Source: an uncultured Clostridia bacterium (GTDB taxonomy: Bacteria > Bacillota > Clostridia > Christensenellales > Aristaeellaceae). Taken from it: a stretch of 20,834 bases of DNA. Below, piece by piece: positions 1 through 6,008 of the stretch. The position numbers were made by a program, and so were the translations under genes. The DNA lies in NCBI GenBank assembly GCA_934621505.1, contig CAKTUU010000036.1, positions 1 to 20,834 on the forward strand. Reading direction: 5' to 3'. Below the pieces are notes generated by a model. It did no database searches, was not told the DNA's origin, and worked only from the letters and a program-made list of their open reading frames with translations. Each line of letters opens with the position of its first letter. The stretch's first letter is position 1.

Positions 1-148
1 TGTTGGTACTGCTATCTTACCACTTGAGTTCTCTTTTTTCTTTCCTTTTGTGTTACCTATGTATTATATCTCAACAGGCTTTTGACGCTTTTCGTCAATT
101 CTAATGCATTTTTCAGCAAATCAAAAGCGCCTTTGGAGCGCTGGCTTC

Positions 149-177
149 TTTTCACGGCTGCAAATTTATGCTATAAT
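149..177 (+). promoter_or_regulatory. Candidate sigma-A promoter of the xpaC-telA operon
   Basis: A perfect -10 box TATAAT lies at 172-177 and a TTTTCA -35-like box at 149-154, with 17 nt between them. Transcription would begin near 184, exactly at the first hairpin of element A, giving a leader of about 250 nt before the xpaC start codon. Nothing coding is supported in positions 1-148, which are T-rich and contain a small hairpin (TTGACG/CGTCAA, about 79-95). Confidence 0.6.
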
Positions 178-184
178 GCACAGC

Positions 185-404
185 ATAGGGCGGCCTTTCG
201 CCCTATCACCCTGTCCAAGAAATCCCTCTCTTGGGAGTTGTCAGAGGGGCCGCAGCCCCTCTGACTGGAATCGTATCGTCTGGCTTTGCCAGGCGGGCGG
301 GGAGTTTTCGGCTCTGCCGAAAACCTTCCGCCAGTTCTTCGGCAGAAAAGATCGCCGTCAGGCGAGCTTTTTTGACGGCTTGACAGGGCGGCCTTTCGCC
401 CTAT
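185..404 (+). repeat. Structured modular leader element A, unknown family
   Basis: A chain of hairpins fills the space between the promoter and xpaC. The first hairpin is ATAGGGCG/CGCCCTAT (185-206). It is followed by a 10-bp stem GTCAGAGGGG/CCCCTCTGAC with loop CCGCAG (240-265), a CTGGC/GCCAG hairpin (about 280-294), a 9-bp stem GTTTTCGGC/GCCGAAAAC (304-324), and a TCGCC/GGCGA hairpin followed by six T (352-373). The first hairpin sequence then returns: 187-206 and 385-404 are an exact 20-nt direct repeat. Element B (4067-4330) has the same order of parts, and the 37-nt block at 343-379 differs from 4264-4300 at one position only. Shared loops with changed but still paired stems point to selection on RNA or hairpin structure. 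It could be a riboregulatory leader or a mobile, BOX-like or REP-like palindromic repeat. I do not recognise the family. Confidence 0.75.
352..373 (+). terminator. Terminator-like hairpin inside element A
   Basis: TCGCC (352-356) pairs with GGCGA (361-365) across a 4-nt loop. GC and a run of six T (368-373) follow. The stem is short. It lies upstream of the gene it would control, so it is either an attenuator or a relic. Two competing pairings overlap it: GCCGTCA (354-360) with TGACGGC (373-379), and GTCAGGC (357-363) with GCTTGAC (378-384). Confidence 0.45.
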
Positions 405-436
405 TCCAACCCTTGTTGTTATAAAGGAGCTAAGCA

Positions 437-1387
437 ATGGCCAAAAGCAGGAAATCCCAGAAGAACAAAGGCCTCGGCGCGGGCATTATCGCGTTTGGAG
501 GCGTTTTTGCCCTGTTCTCGGTGCTGTTTCACCCCCATACCATAGGCGCGTATGTGCTGGCGCTGGCCTTGAGCGGCCTGGCGGGCGCGATCATCCGCAC
601 CATGGCCCAGGGGCTGGACGTAAGCCAGAAAGCGCCGGAAAGCCTGCAAAAGGTGCAGGGGGAAACCGGTGTGGAGGCCGTGGACGCCTTGCTGGAAAAG
701 GGCCGGGCCATGATTATGGAAATCCGGTCGGAAAACGATAAAATCCCGGACGAGGCCCTGTCCGCCAAGCTGGAGCAGCTGGAAAACAAATGCGCGGAGA
801 TTTTTCGCACGGTTTATGACAAACCGGCCAAAGCGTCCCAAATCCGCAAATTCATGGAGTACTACCTGCCCACTACCTTAAAGATGGTAAAGGCATACCG
901 TACTCTGGACGAGCGCAGCGTTAACGGCGCGGAGGCTCAGTCCGCCAAAAACCGGATTCAGGACGTGCTGGACGTGGTGCTGAAGGCCTGCGACAAAATG
1001 CTGGATAACCTGTACCGGGACGATATGCTGGATATTACCACCGACATCGATGTGCTGGAGCAGATGCTCAAGCGGGACGGCCTGACCCAGACGGAGCTGG
1101 ACAAGGCGGCCAGTCAGGCGCGGGCCGCTGCGGCCATTGACCGGGAGACGACCCGGGTGCAGCGGCAGCGGGCGCAGGAAGCCCGGCAGCAGACTGTCCA
1201 GGAGCAGGCCAAGGCCGCGCCAGCCATGCCCCAGTGGCATATTGACAGCACTGTCAAGCGACAGATGGAGGAGGCCCAGCGGCAGGCGCAAAGCCACATG
1301 CCCCAGACCCCCACCATGGATGGCGGCTGCTATCCCACCTATGATGGGCAGGCGACCGCTCAGGCCCCCAAGCCCGATCAGCAATAA
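437..1387 (+). CDS. XpaC-like protein (5-bromo-4-chloroindolyl phosphate hydrolysis family)
   Basis: This 316-residue protein begins with a basic N-terminus followed by two hydrophobic segments (about 13-32 and 35-54), so it should sit in the membrane with its bulk in the cytoplasm. The central helical part (about 80-210), with a YYLPTTLKMV segment, a following YRTLDE and a helical stretch ending in DVLEQMLKRDG, is typical of the XpaC family. The tail from about 215 is rich in Gln, Ala and Arg and is low complexity. The ATG at 437 follows AAAGGAGC at a good distance. The gene is first in an operon with telA, which starts 16 nt after its stop; XpaC and TelA are common neighbours in Bacillota. 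The family name comes from an old indicator-dye phenotype, and its true biochemical role is unknown. The family call is secure; the function is not. Confidence 0.85.
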   Translation: MAKSRKSQKNKGLGAGIIAFGGVFALFSVLFHPHTIGAYVLALALSGLAGAIIRTMAQGLDVSQKAPESLQKVQGETGVEAVDALLEKGRAMIMEIRSENDKIPDEALSAKLEQLENKCAEIFRTVYDKPAKASQIRKFMEYYLPTTLKMVKAYRTLDERSVNGAEAQSAKNRIQDVLDVVLKACDKMLDNLYRDDMLDITTDIDVLEQMLKRDGLTQTELDKAASQARAAAAIDRETTRVQRQRAQEARQQTVQEQAKAAPAMPQWHIDSTVKRQMEEAQRQAQSHMPQTPTMDGGCYPTYDGQATAQAPKPDQQ

Positions 1388-1403
1388 GAGGAGGACGCTC
1401 ACA

Positions 1404-2618
1404 ATGACCGATATCAACCAGACCACCGAAACCAAGCTGCCGGAGGTGCCGGTGCTGACCCTGAATCCCACCGGCATGGCCCAGGATAAGGCCGTTTTGC
1501 AGGAGGTGCAGCAGGAATTGGAGTCTGCTCCCGCGCCTACCGCCGAAGCCGCCGCCAAGGCCGCCAGCGACGCGGTGCAGCAGCTGGATACCTCCTCCCT
1601 GACGGAGGAGGACAAAAAGGCCATTCAGGACTTTGTGCAGCAGATTGACATCAACAATACGGACCATGTGCTGCTGTTTGGCGCGGACGCTCAAAAGAAA
1701 ATCGCCGATTTTTCCGACAGCGCCCTGGCCACCGTGCGCACCAACGATACCGGCGAGGTAGGCGATATGCTGGTAAAGCTGGTGAATGAAATCAAAGGCT
1801 TTGGCGACGCGGCGGAAAAGCCCAAGGGCATTGCCGGCCTGTTCTGGAACGCCAAGAAGGCGGTCAGCGATATGCAGACCAAGTACGACAAGGTAGAGGT
1901 GAATGTGGACGCCATCTCTACCGCGCTGGAGAATCACCAGGTGCAGCTGCTGAAGGATATCAGCATGTTCAATCACCTGTATGACATGAACACCCAGTAC
2001 TTTAAGGAACTGACCATGTACATCATCGCAGGCGAGCAAAAGCTGAACGAGGTACGCTCTACCACCCTGAAGGAATTGCAGGAAAAGGCCGCCGCCAGCG
2101 GCGACGCCATGGACGCCCAGAAGGCCAACGACCTGGCCGCCAACTGCGACCGCTTTGAAAAGAAGCTGCATGATCTGAAGCTGACCCGGCAGGTGGCGCT
2201 GCAAATGGCTCCCCAGATCCGGCTTTTGCAAAACAACGACAGCCTGCTGGTGGAGCGCATTCAAAGCACCCTGTCCAATACGCTGCCCCTGTGGAAGAGC
2301 CAGATGGTCATCGCCCTGGGCATGCACCGTAGCCAGGAAGCCCTGAAGGCGCAAAACGCCGTTACCAACATGACCAACGAATTGCTGAAGAAAAACGCCG
2401 AAGCGCTTAAAACCGGCACCATCGAAACGGCCCGCGAGGCCGAGCGGGGCATTATCGATCTGGATACGCTGGTGCAGACCAACCAGAGCCTGATCGATAC
2501 CATTAACGAAGTGATGAAGATTCAGGACGAGGGCCGCGCCCAGCGTCTGGACGCGGAGCAGAAGATGGCCGCCATGGAGGCCGAGCTGAAGCAGAAGCTG
2601 CTTGACCTGAAAAAGTAA
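1404..2618 (+). CDS. telA: TelA-family toxic anion resistance protein
   Basis: The product is 404 residues, mostly charged alpha helix with no membrane segment, as in the TelA family. Family-like stretches include LFGADAQKKIADFSDSAL (about residues 90-107), MFNHLYDMNTQYFKELTMYI in the middle, and the C-terminal LWKSQMVIALGMHRSQEAL followed by NAEALKTGTIETAREAERG. The last 30 residues form a charged coiled coil ending in leucine and lysine. The frame is open upstream to 1137, but the ATG at 1404 is preceded by AGAGGAGGA and gives the expected N-terminus, so it is the start. TelA proteins are linked to tellurite and to membrane or cell-envelope stress tolerance, but the mechanism is not established. 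It sits between the XpaC-like and LemA-like genes on one transcript. Confidence 0.9.
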   Translation: MTDINQTTETKLPEVPVLTLNPTGMAQDKAVLQEVQQELESAPAPTAEAAAKAASDAVQQLDTSSLTEEDKKAIQDFVQQIDINNTDHVLLFGADAQKKIADFSDSALATVRTNDTGEVGDMLVKLVNEIKGFGDAAEKPKGIAGLFWNAKKAVSDMQTKYDKVEVNVDAISTALENHQVQLLKDISMFNHLYDMNTQYFKELTMYIIAGEQKLNEVRSTTLKELQEKAAASGDAMDAQKANDLAANCDRFEKKLHDLKLTRQVALQMAPQIRLLQNNDSLLVERIQSTLSNTLPLWKSQMVIALGMHRSQEALKAQNAVTNMTNELLKKNAEALKTGTIETAREAERGIIDLDTLVQTNQSLIDTINEVMKIQDEGRAQRLDAEQKMAAMEAELKQKLLDLKK

Positions 2619-2648
2619 CCCCCTGACGAAAGGAAGAATCCAGATTTC

Positions 2649-3194
2649 ATGAAAACGAAACTGCCCATTTGGCTGTGCCTGGTCATTTCGCTGGCACTGG
2701 TGATCTTTGGGCTGGTATTTGGCACTGTGCGTGGATTTCACGATGAAAAGGCCCAGGTGACGGCCTGCCTGGAAAGCGAAAACGGACTGCTGGATGTGCT
2801 TGGCTACCGTGGGGCCGACGGGCTGAATCTGTCGGTGGTGGCGAAGCGGCACCTGGCGGCCGGCGATGAGGATTTGGCGGCGCTGGAGGCCGCCAGCCGT
2901 GCGCTGCAAAGCAGCCAGACTTCTCTGGAGGAGAAGAAGGCCGCGGATGTACGGCTGGAAACCGCCGCCGCCGCCGTCAGCCGGAAGCTGAAAAGCAGCG
3001 ACAGCTTTCAGCAAAGCCAGCGGGACCAAAAATATCTGGATATGCTGACGGGCGATATGAGCAACCTGTCCGGCAGCGCCGCAGCGGAAACCTATAACCA
3101 GGCGGCCCAGAGCTTTAACGACCAGCTGAACACGCCGGTGATCGGCGTGTTTGCCAGGTGGATGGGCGTTAAGCCCTGCCCCCTGTACCAGTAA
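2649..3194 (+). CDS. LemA-like membrane-anchored protein
   Basis: This 181-residue protein has an N-terminal hydrophobic segment (about 7-26) followed by a helical, charged body. The C-terminal signature is that of LemA proteins: AETYNQAAQSFNDQLNTPV followed by MGVKPCPLY. LemA proteins are small membrane-anchored helical-bundle proteins of unsettled function, often next to a TPM-domain protein, as here. The ATG at 2649 follows AGGAAG (2631-2636), a slightly long spacing. The body is divergent and the call rests mainly on the C-terminus and the neighbour. The gene starts 30 nt after telA. Confidence 0.75.
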   Translation: MKTKLPIWLCLVISLALVIFGLVFGTVRGFHDEKAQVTACLESENGLLDVLGYRGADGLNLSVVAKRHLAAGDEDLAALEAASRALQSSQTSLEEKKAADVRLETAAAAVSRKLKSSDSFQQSQRDQKYLDMLTGDMSNLSGSAAAETYNQAAQSFNDQLNTPVIGVFARWMGVKPCPLYQ

Positions 3195-3209
3195 GGAGGG
3201 ATGAGGAAG

Positions 3210-4046
3210 ATGAAAAAGAACGTCATCCGCATCCTATGCCTGTGCCTGGCTGTGGTGCTGCCCGCCTGCGCCCTGGCCGCCGCCCGTATGCCTGCCATGC
3301 GGGACGCTGTGACCGACGATGCGGATGTGCTGGGGCAGCAAACCGCCGCGGATATTGCGGAATATGCCCAGAAGGTGCAGGAGAAAACCGACATATCCAT
3401 CCATGTGGCGATTGTGCATTTTCTGGACGGGCTGGACGCGCAAACCTACGCCAACCAGCTGTTTGAAAAATGGGCCTTGGGCGACGACGATCTGCTGCTG
3501 CTGGGAGCGGCGGGTGAGGATAGCTTTGCCACGGCTCTTGGCAAAAACGTGCAGAAAAAGCTGGGCAAAAATAACGCGGAAAATCTGATGTACACGTCCT
3601 CCTCCTTCAGCAGCCTGTTTCGCGGCCAGCAGTATGACGCGGCCTTTAACGCCTATTTTAAGGCCATGAACGCGCTGATTGGCAAGCAGCTGAATCAGGA
3701 AATTCGTCTGGGCAAGCTGTTTGGGTCGGTGGAAACCACCAGTTCCGCTACGGACTACGGCAGCCAGCTATGGTCCGAGGTGATGCAGAATATTTATGAT
3801 ACCAGCGAAAGCCATCAGGAATACCAGATGGAGTACAAACAGAAAAGCAACGGCATGAGCGCCGGAGAATGGATTGTACTGGTCATTCTGATTGGCATCG
3901 TGTTCAGCCAGAGCAAGCCTGCCCGCAAAGGACGGCAGAACCGAAATTACCGGCAGTACGGCTGCGGCTGCTCACCCCTTGGGTGGCTGTTCAGCCTGTT
4001 TGGCATTAACGTGCTGATTGACAGCCTGCGCGGACGGCGCAGATAA
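3210..4046 (+). CDS. TPM-domain (YgcG-family) secreted membrane protein
   Basis: The product is 278 residues. A signal peptide (about 1-23, ending in an Ala-rich ALAAA site) leads into a TPM domain (about 28-150), recognisable from DADVLGQQTAADIAEYAQ, the VAIVHFLDGLDAQTYANQLF strand-helix and the GDDDLLLL turn. A transmembrane segment lies at about 218-236, followed by a basic stretch and a Gly/Cys-rich tail (YGCGCSPLGW). The frame also has an ATG at 3201, but AGGAGG (3194-3199) ends one base before it, so the ATG at 3210, 10 nt downstream, is the better start. The ribosome binding site overlaps the stop of the LemA-like gene. TPM domains fold outside the membrane; some act as acid phosphatases, others in photosystem repair or respiratory-complex assembly. 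Substrate is unknown here. Confidence 0.82.
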   Translation: MKKNVIRILCLCLAVVLPACALAAARMPAMRDAVTDDADVLGQQTAADIAEYAQKVQEKTDISIHVAIVHFLDGLDAQTYANQLFEKWALGDDDLLLLGAAGEDSFATALGKNVQKKLGKNNAENLMYTSSSFSSLFRGQQYDAAFNAYFKAMNALIGKQLNQEIRLGKLFGSVETTSSATDYGSQLWSEVMQNIYDTSESHQEYQMEYKQKSNGMSAGEWIVLVILIGIVFSQSKPARKGRQNRNYRQYGCGCSPLGWLFSLFGINVLIDSLRGRRR

Positions 4047-4047
4047 T
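4018..4047 (+). promoter_or_regulatory. Candidate promoter for element B and azlCD
   Basis: A perfect TTGACA (4018-4023) and a GATAAT (4042-4047) lie 18 nt apart at the very end of the TPM gene. Transcription would start near 4054, just before the first hairpin of element B at 4070. This parallels the promoter placement of element A. The -35 box lies in coding sequence and could be chance. Confidence 0.5.
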
Positions 4048-4066
4048 GCGATTACAATAAAAGCAA

Positions 4067-4330
4067 GAGGCGTGCCCCTTTGGCGGGGCACGCTCAGCCT
4101 GTTGAAAAACCCCTGGGAGGCATCGGAGGGCCGCAGCCCTCCGATTTTGGTTCCGAAACCGGCGGCGTGTACGTCGGTTTCGGCTGCCTTGCGCAGCAAG
4201 GCTTTCCTTACGCTCTTTGCCGCCCGGCGAGCCGCAGGCGAGTAGGCAAAGAGCGCTTCCCGTCAGAAAAGATCGCCCTCAGGCGAGCTTTTTTGACGGC
4301 CTGAGGCGTGCCCCTTTGGCGGGGCACGCT
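4067..4330 (+). repeat. Structured modular leader element B, same family as element A
   Basis: The element is bounded by an exact 28-nt direct repeat (4067-4094 and 4303-4330). Each copy holds a 9-bp hairpin GCGTGCCCC/GGGGCACGC with loop TTTGGC. Between them lie a 9-bp stem ATCGGAGGG/CCCTCCGAT with loop CCGCAG (4122-4145), a 9-bp stem CCGAAACCG/CGGTTTCGG (4153-4183), GCCTTGC/GCAAGGC (4186-4202), a 10-bp stem GCTCTTTGCC/GGCAAAGAGC (4212-4254), and a TCGCC/GGCGA hairpin with six T (4273-4294). The order matches element A, with two extra hairpins. The CCGCAG loop and the 3' block are conserved, while the stems differ and remain paired. It fills the 327-nt gap between the TPM gene and azlC. Confidence 0.75.
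4273..4294 (+). terminator. Terminator-like hairpin inside element B
   Basis: TCGCC (4273-4277) pairs with GGCGA (4282-4286), followed by GC and six T (4289-4294). The competing pairing CCTCAGGC (4277-4284) with GCCTGAGG (4299-4306) would break it. The same arrangement is present in element A. Confidence 0.45.
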
Positions 4331-4373
4331 GCCGTGCGTTTAAAGCAAAACTGGAAAAAGCATACAGGAGAAG

Positions 4374-5099
4374 ATGACTGTGAACAAGGATTACAGGCGG
4401 GGCCTGCTGCATGGGATGCCCATCGCACTGGGCTATGTATCGGTATCCTTTGCCTTTGGCATACAGGCCACGTCCCTGGGGCTGACCCCACTACAGGCCA
4501 CGCTGATTTCGCTGACCAATATGACCAGCGCGGGTCAGCTGGCGGGCCTGCAGCTGATGGCGGCGGGCGCTCCACTGCTGGAAATGGCGCTGACCCAGCT
4601 GACCATTAACCTGCGCTACGCCCTGATGAGCCTGAGCCTGAGCCAGAAGCTGGACGGCACCATGAACACCCTGAACCGGATGCTGCTGGCCTTTGGCAAT
4701 ACGGACGAGGTGTTTGCGGTAGCGTCCCAGCAGCCGGGCAAAATCGGCAGGGCGTATTTATACGGTCTGACCAATGGACCATGGATTGGCTGGACTCTGG
4801 GCACGCTGCTGGGGGCGCTGGCGGGCAGCATCCTGCCTCAGGCGGTTACCCAGGCGTTGGGCATCGCCATTTACGGCATGTTTATCGCCATTATTCTGCC
4901 CCCCTTCCGCCGCTATCGGGAGGTGCGGGCGGTGATTCTTCTGTCCGTGGCCATGAGCTGCCTGATGACGCTGCTGCCCGCGCTGTCCTTTATATCGGAT
5001 GGGTTCCGCATCATTCTGTGCGCGGTCATTGCCTCGGCGCTGGGAGCGTGGCTGATGCCCCGCCCCGTAGAAAAGGAGGAGCCGGATGAGCTGGAGTAA
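4374..5099 (+). CDS. azlC: AzlC-family branched-chain amino acid exporter, large subunit
   Basis: The product is 241 residues, the usual size for AzlC, and very hydrophobic, with multiple membrane spans. Family features include the N-terminal YRRGLLHGMPIALGYVSVSF, the TNMTSAGQLAGLQLM segment and LTQLTINLRYALMSLSLSQKL. AzlC with AzlD forms a permease that exports branched-chain amino acids (azaleucine resistance in Bacillus). The ATG at 4374 lies only 3 nt from AGGAG; a GTG at 4380 (third codon) has better spacing and cannot be excluded. The gene overlaps azlD by 14 nt, so the two subunits are translationally coupled. No T-box leader is visible; element B precedes it instead. Confidence 0.9.
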   Translation: MTVNKDYRRGLLHGMPIALGYVSVSFAFGIQATSLGLTPLQATLISLTNMTSAGQLAGLQLMAAGAPLLEMALTQLTINLRYALMSLSLSQKLDGTMNTLNRMLLAFGNTDEVFAVASQQPGKIGRAYLYGLTNGPWIGWTLGTLLGALAGSILPQAVTQALGIAIYGMFIAIILPPFRRYREVRAVILLSVAMSCLMTLLPALSFISDGFRIILCAVIASALGAWLMPRPVEKEEPDELE

Positions 5100-5394
5100 G
5101 TACATTCCCTATGTGCTGGTAATGGCCGGGGTTACCTACCTGATTCGCATGCTGCCGCTGGCGGCCATTCGCGGCAAGGTGAAAAGCCGTTTTTTGCAGT
5201 CCTTTTTGTTTTATGTGCCCTACGCGGTGCTGGGGGCCATGACTTTTCCGGCGGTGTTTTCCTCCACGGGCAATGTGTATACGGCTTTGGCGGGCACGGT
5301 GGCGGCCCTGGTCCTTGGCTGGATGGGCAAAAGCCTGCTGACGGTGGCCGCCGCCTCCTGCCTGGCGGTTTTTGTGTGCGGACTGCTGGTGTGA
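5086..5394 (+). CDS. azlD: AzlD-family branched-chain amino acid transport protein
   Basis: This 102-residue protein has three to four membrane spans and the AzlD features GVTYLIRMLPLAAI near the start and FLFYVPYAVLGAMTFPAV in the middle. It is the small partner of AzlC. Its start codon lies inside the end of azlC, after AAAAGGAGGAG at a good distance. The product ends in a hydrophobic Cys-containing helix (FVCGLLV). It is the last gene of the pair; the next gene has its own promoter. Confidence 0.9.
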   Translation: MSWSKYIPYVLVMAGVTYLIRMLPLAAIRGKVKSRFLQSFLFYVPYAVLGAMTFPAVFSSTGNVYTALAGTVAALVLGWMGKSLLTVAAASCLAVFVCGLLV

Positions 5395-5412
5395 AAAATG
5401 CGATTTTAGGTA

Positions 5413-5441
5413 TTGCTTTTTGTCAAAATTCATGGTACAAT
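5413..5441 (+). promoter_or_regulatory. rpsT promoter
   Basis: TTGCTT (5413-5418) and TACAAT (5436-5441) are separated by 17 nt and lie 38 nt upstream of the rpsT start codon, giving a short leader of about 30 nt. Confidence 0.7.
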
Positions 5442-5479
5442 TACCAATGCGATTGAAGAACTTAAGGAGGTGAACCCCG

Positions 5480-5734
5480 GTGCCGAATATCAAGTCCGCC
5501 ATTAAGCGCGTGAAGGTGAACGAGACCAAGAATCTCCGCAACCGTATCGTGAAGTCCAAGGTGAAGACTGCGATCAAGAAGTTTGAGACGGAGGTTGCGA
5601 CTGCTCCCGCCAATGCTGGCGCTCAGTACAGCCTCACCACCTCCGCTATCGATAAAGCCGTTGCCAAGGGCATTCTGCACAAGAACACCGCGAACCGTAA
5701 AAAGGCTCGTCTGGCGAAGCAGATGGCTCAGTAA
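5480..5734 (+). CDS. rpsT: 30S ribosomal protein S20
   Basis: The product is 84 residues, small and strongly basic. It has the S20 pattern of a MPNIKSAIKRVKVNE start, RNRIVKSKVKTAIKKFE, a central Ser/Thr-rich turn, and the closing IDKAVAKGILHKNTANRKKA. S20 binds 16S rRNA early in small-subunit assembly. The start is GTG at 5480, 6 nt after a near-perfect AAGGAGGTGA (5464-5473), which explains efficient initiation from a non-ATG codon. It is a single-gene unit with its own promoter and an intrinsic terminator. Confidence 0.97.
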   Translation: MPNIKSAIKRVKVNETKNLRNRIVKSKVKTAIKKFETEVATAPANAGAQYSLTTSAIDKAVAKGILHKNTANRKKARLAKQMAQ

Positions 5735-5802
5735 TGGTAAGTTGCCGCCGGCCTGCGCGTTGCGTATGTTTCAGCGGCAGGTTGAGCGTGGCTTCTAACA
5801 AA

Positions 5803-5834
5803 AAGTCGTGGGGATTTTTCCCACGGCTTTTTTT
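5803..5834 (+). terminator. Intrinsic terminator of rpsT
   Basis: GTCGTGGG (5805-5812) pairs with CCCACGGC (5820-5827; one G-T wobble) across a T-rich loop, followed by seven T. A-rich sequence precedes the stem, so it could also act weakly on the minus strand. Confidence 0.9.
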
Positions 5835-5849
5835 CGTATGCGAAAGAAA

Positions 5850-6005
5850 CGTCTGCTCGCTTTTGACGGGCAGACGCTGTAGCATGTGAAAGCATCCATT
5901 CAGGAGTCGGCAAATGGGATGGTTCACATTTGCCGTACGCGGTATCCAGCCGGACGGGGAGTTTTCGGCTCCACCGAAACGATTGTCCCTCGTCAGGTCG
6001 AGGGA
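5850..6005. repeat. Hairpin cluster, possible degenerate relative of elements A/B
   Basis: Four inverted repeats follow each other in the gap between rpsT and the minus-strand flavodiiron gene: a 10-bp stem at 5850-5876 (one wobble), CGGCAAATG/CATTTGCCG at 5908-5935, TTTCGG/CCGAAA at about 5962-5980, and TCCCTCG/CGAGGGA at 5986-6005. The 15-nt string GGGGAGTTTTCGGCT (5956-5970) is identical to 299-313 in element A. The terminal direct repeat and the CCGCAG hairpin are missing. Read on the minus strand, the 5850-5876 hairpin is followed by a TTTCTTT stretch and could end the flavodiiron transcript. Confidence 0.5.
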
Positions 6006-6008
6006 ACG

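Noticed and set aside
1..436. Short ORFs at 82-264, 104-424 and 171-437 over element A
   Set aside because: They run through the hairpins, have no ribosome binding site and no recognisable sequence; the inverted repeats explain the open frames.
1254..3029. Long minus-strand ORF (591 codons) opposite telA and the LemA-like gene
   Set aside because: It is a by-product of GC-rich codon use on the plus strand: His/Gln/Leu-rich with no domain pattern, no ribosome binding site, and fully overlapped by well-supported genes.
4018..4058. A second -10-like TACAAT (4053-4058) with the TTGACA at 4018
   Set aside because: The spacing would be 29 nt, too long. GATAAT at 4042 with an 18-nt spacer is the better partner.
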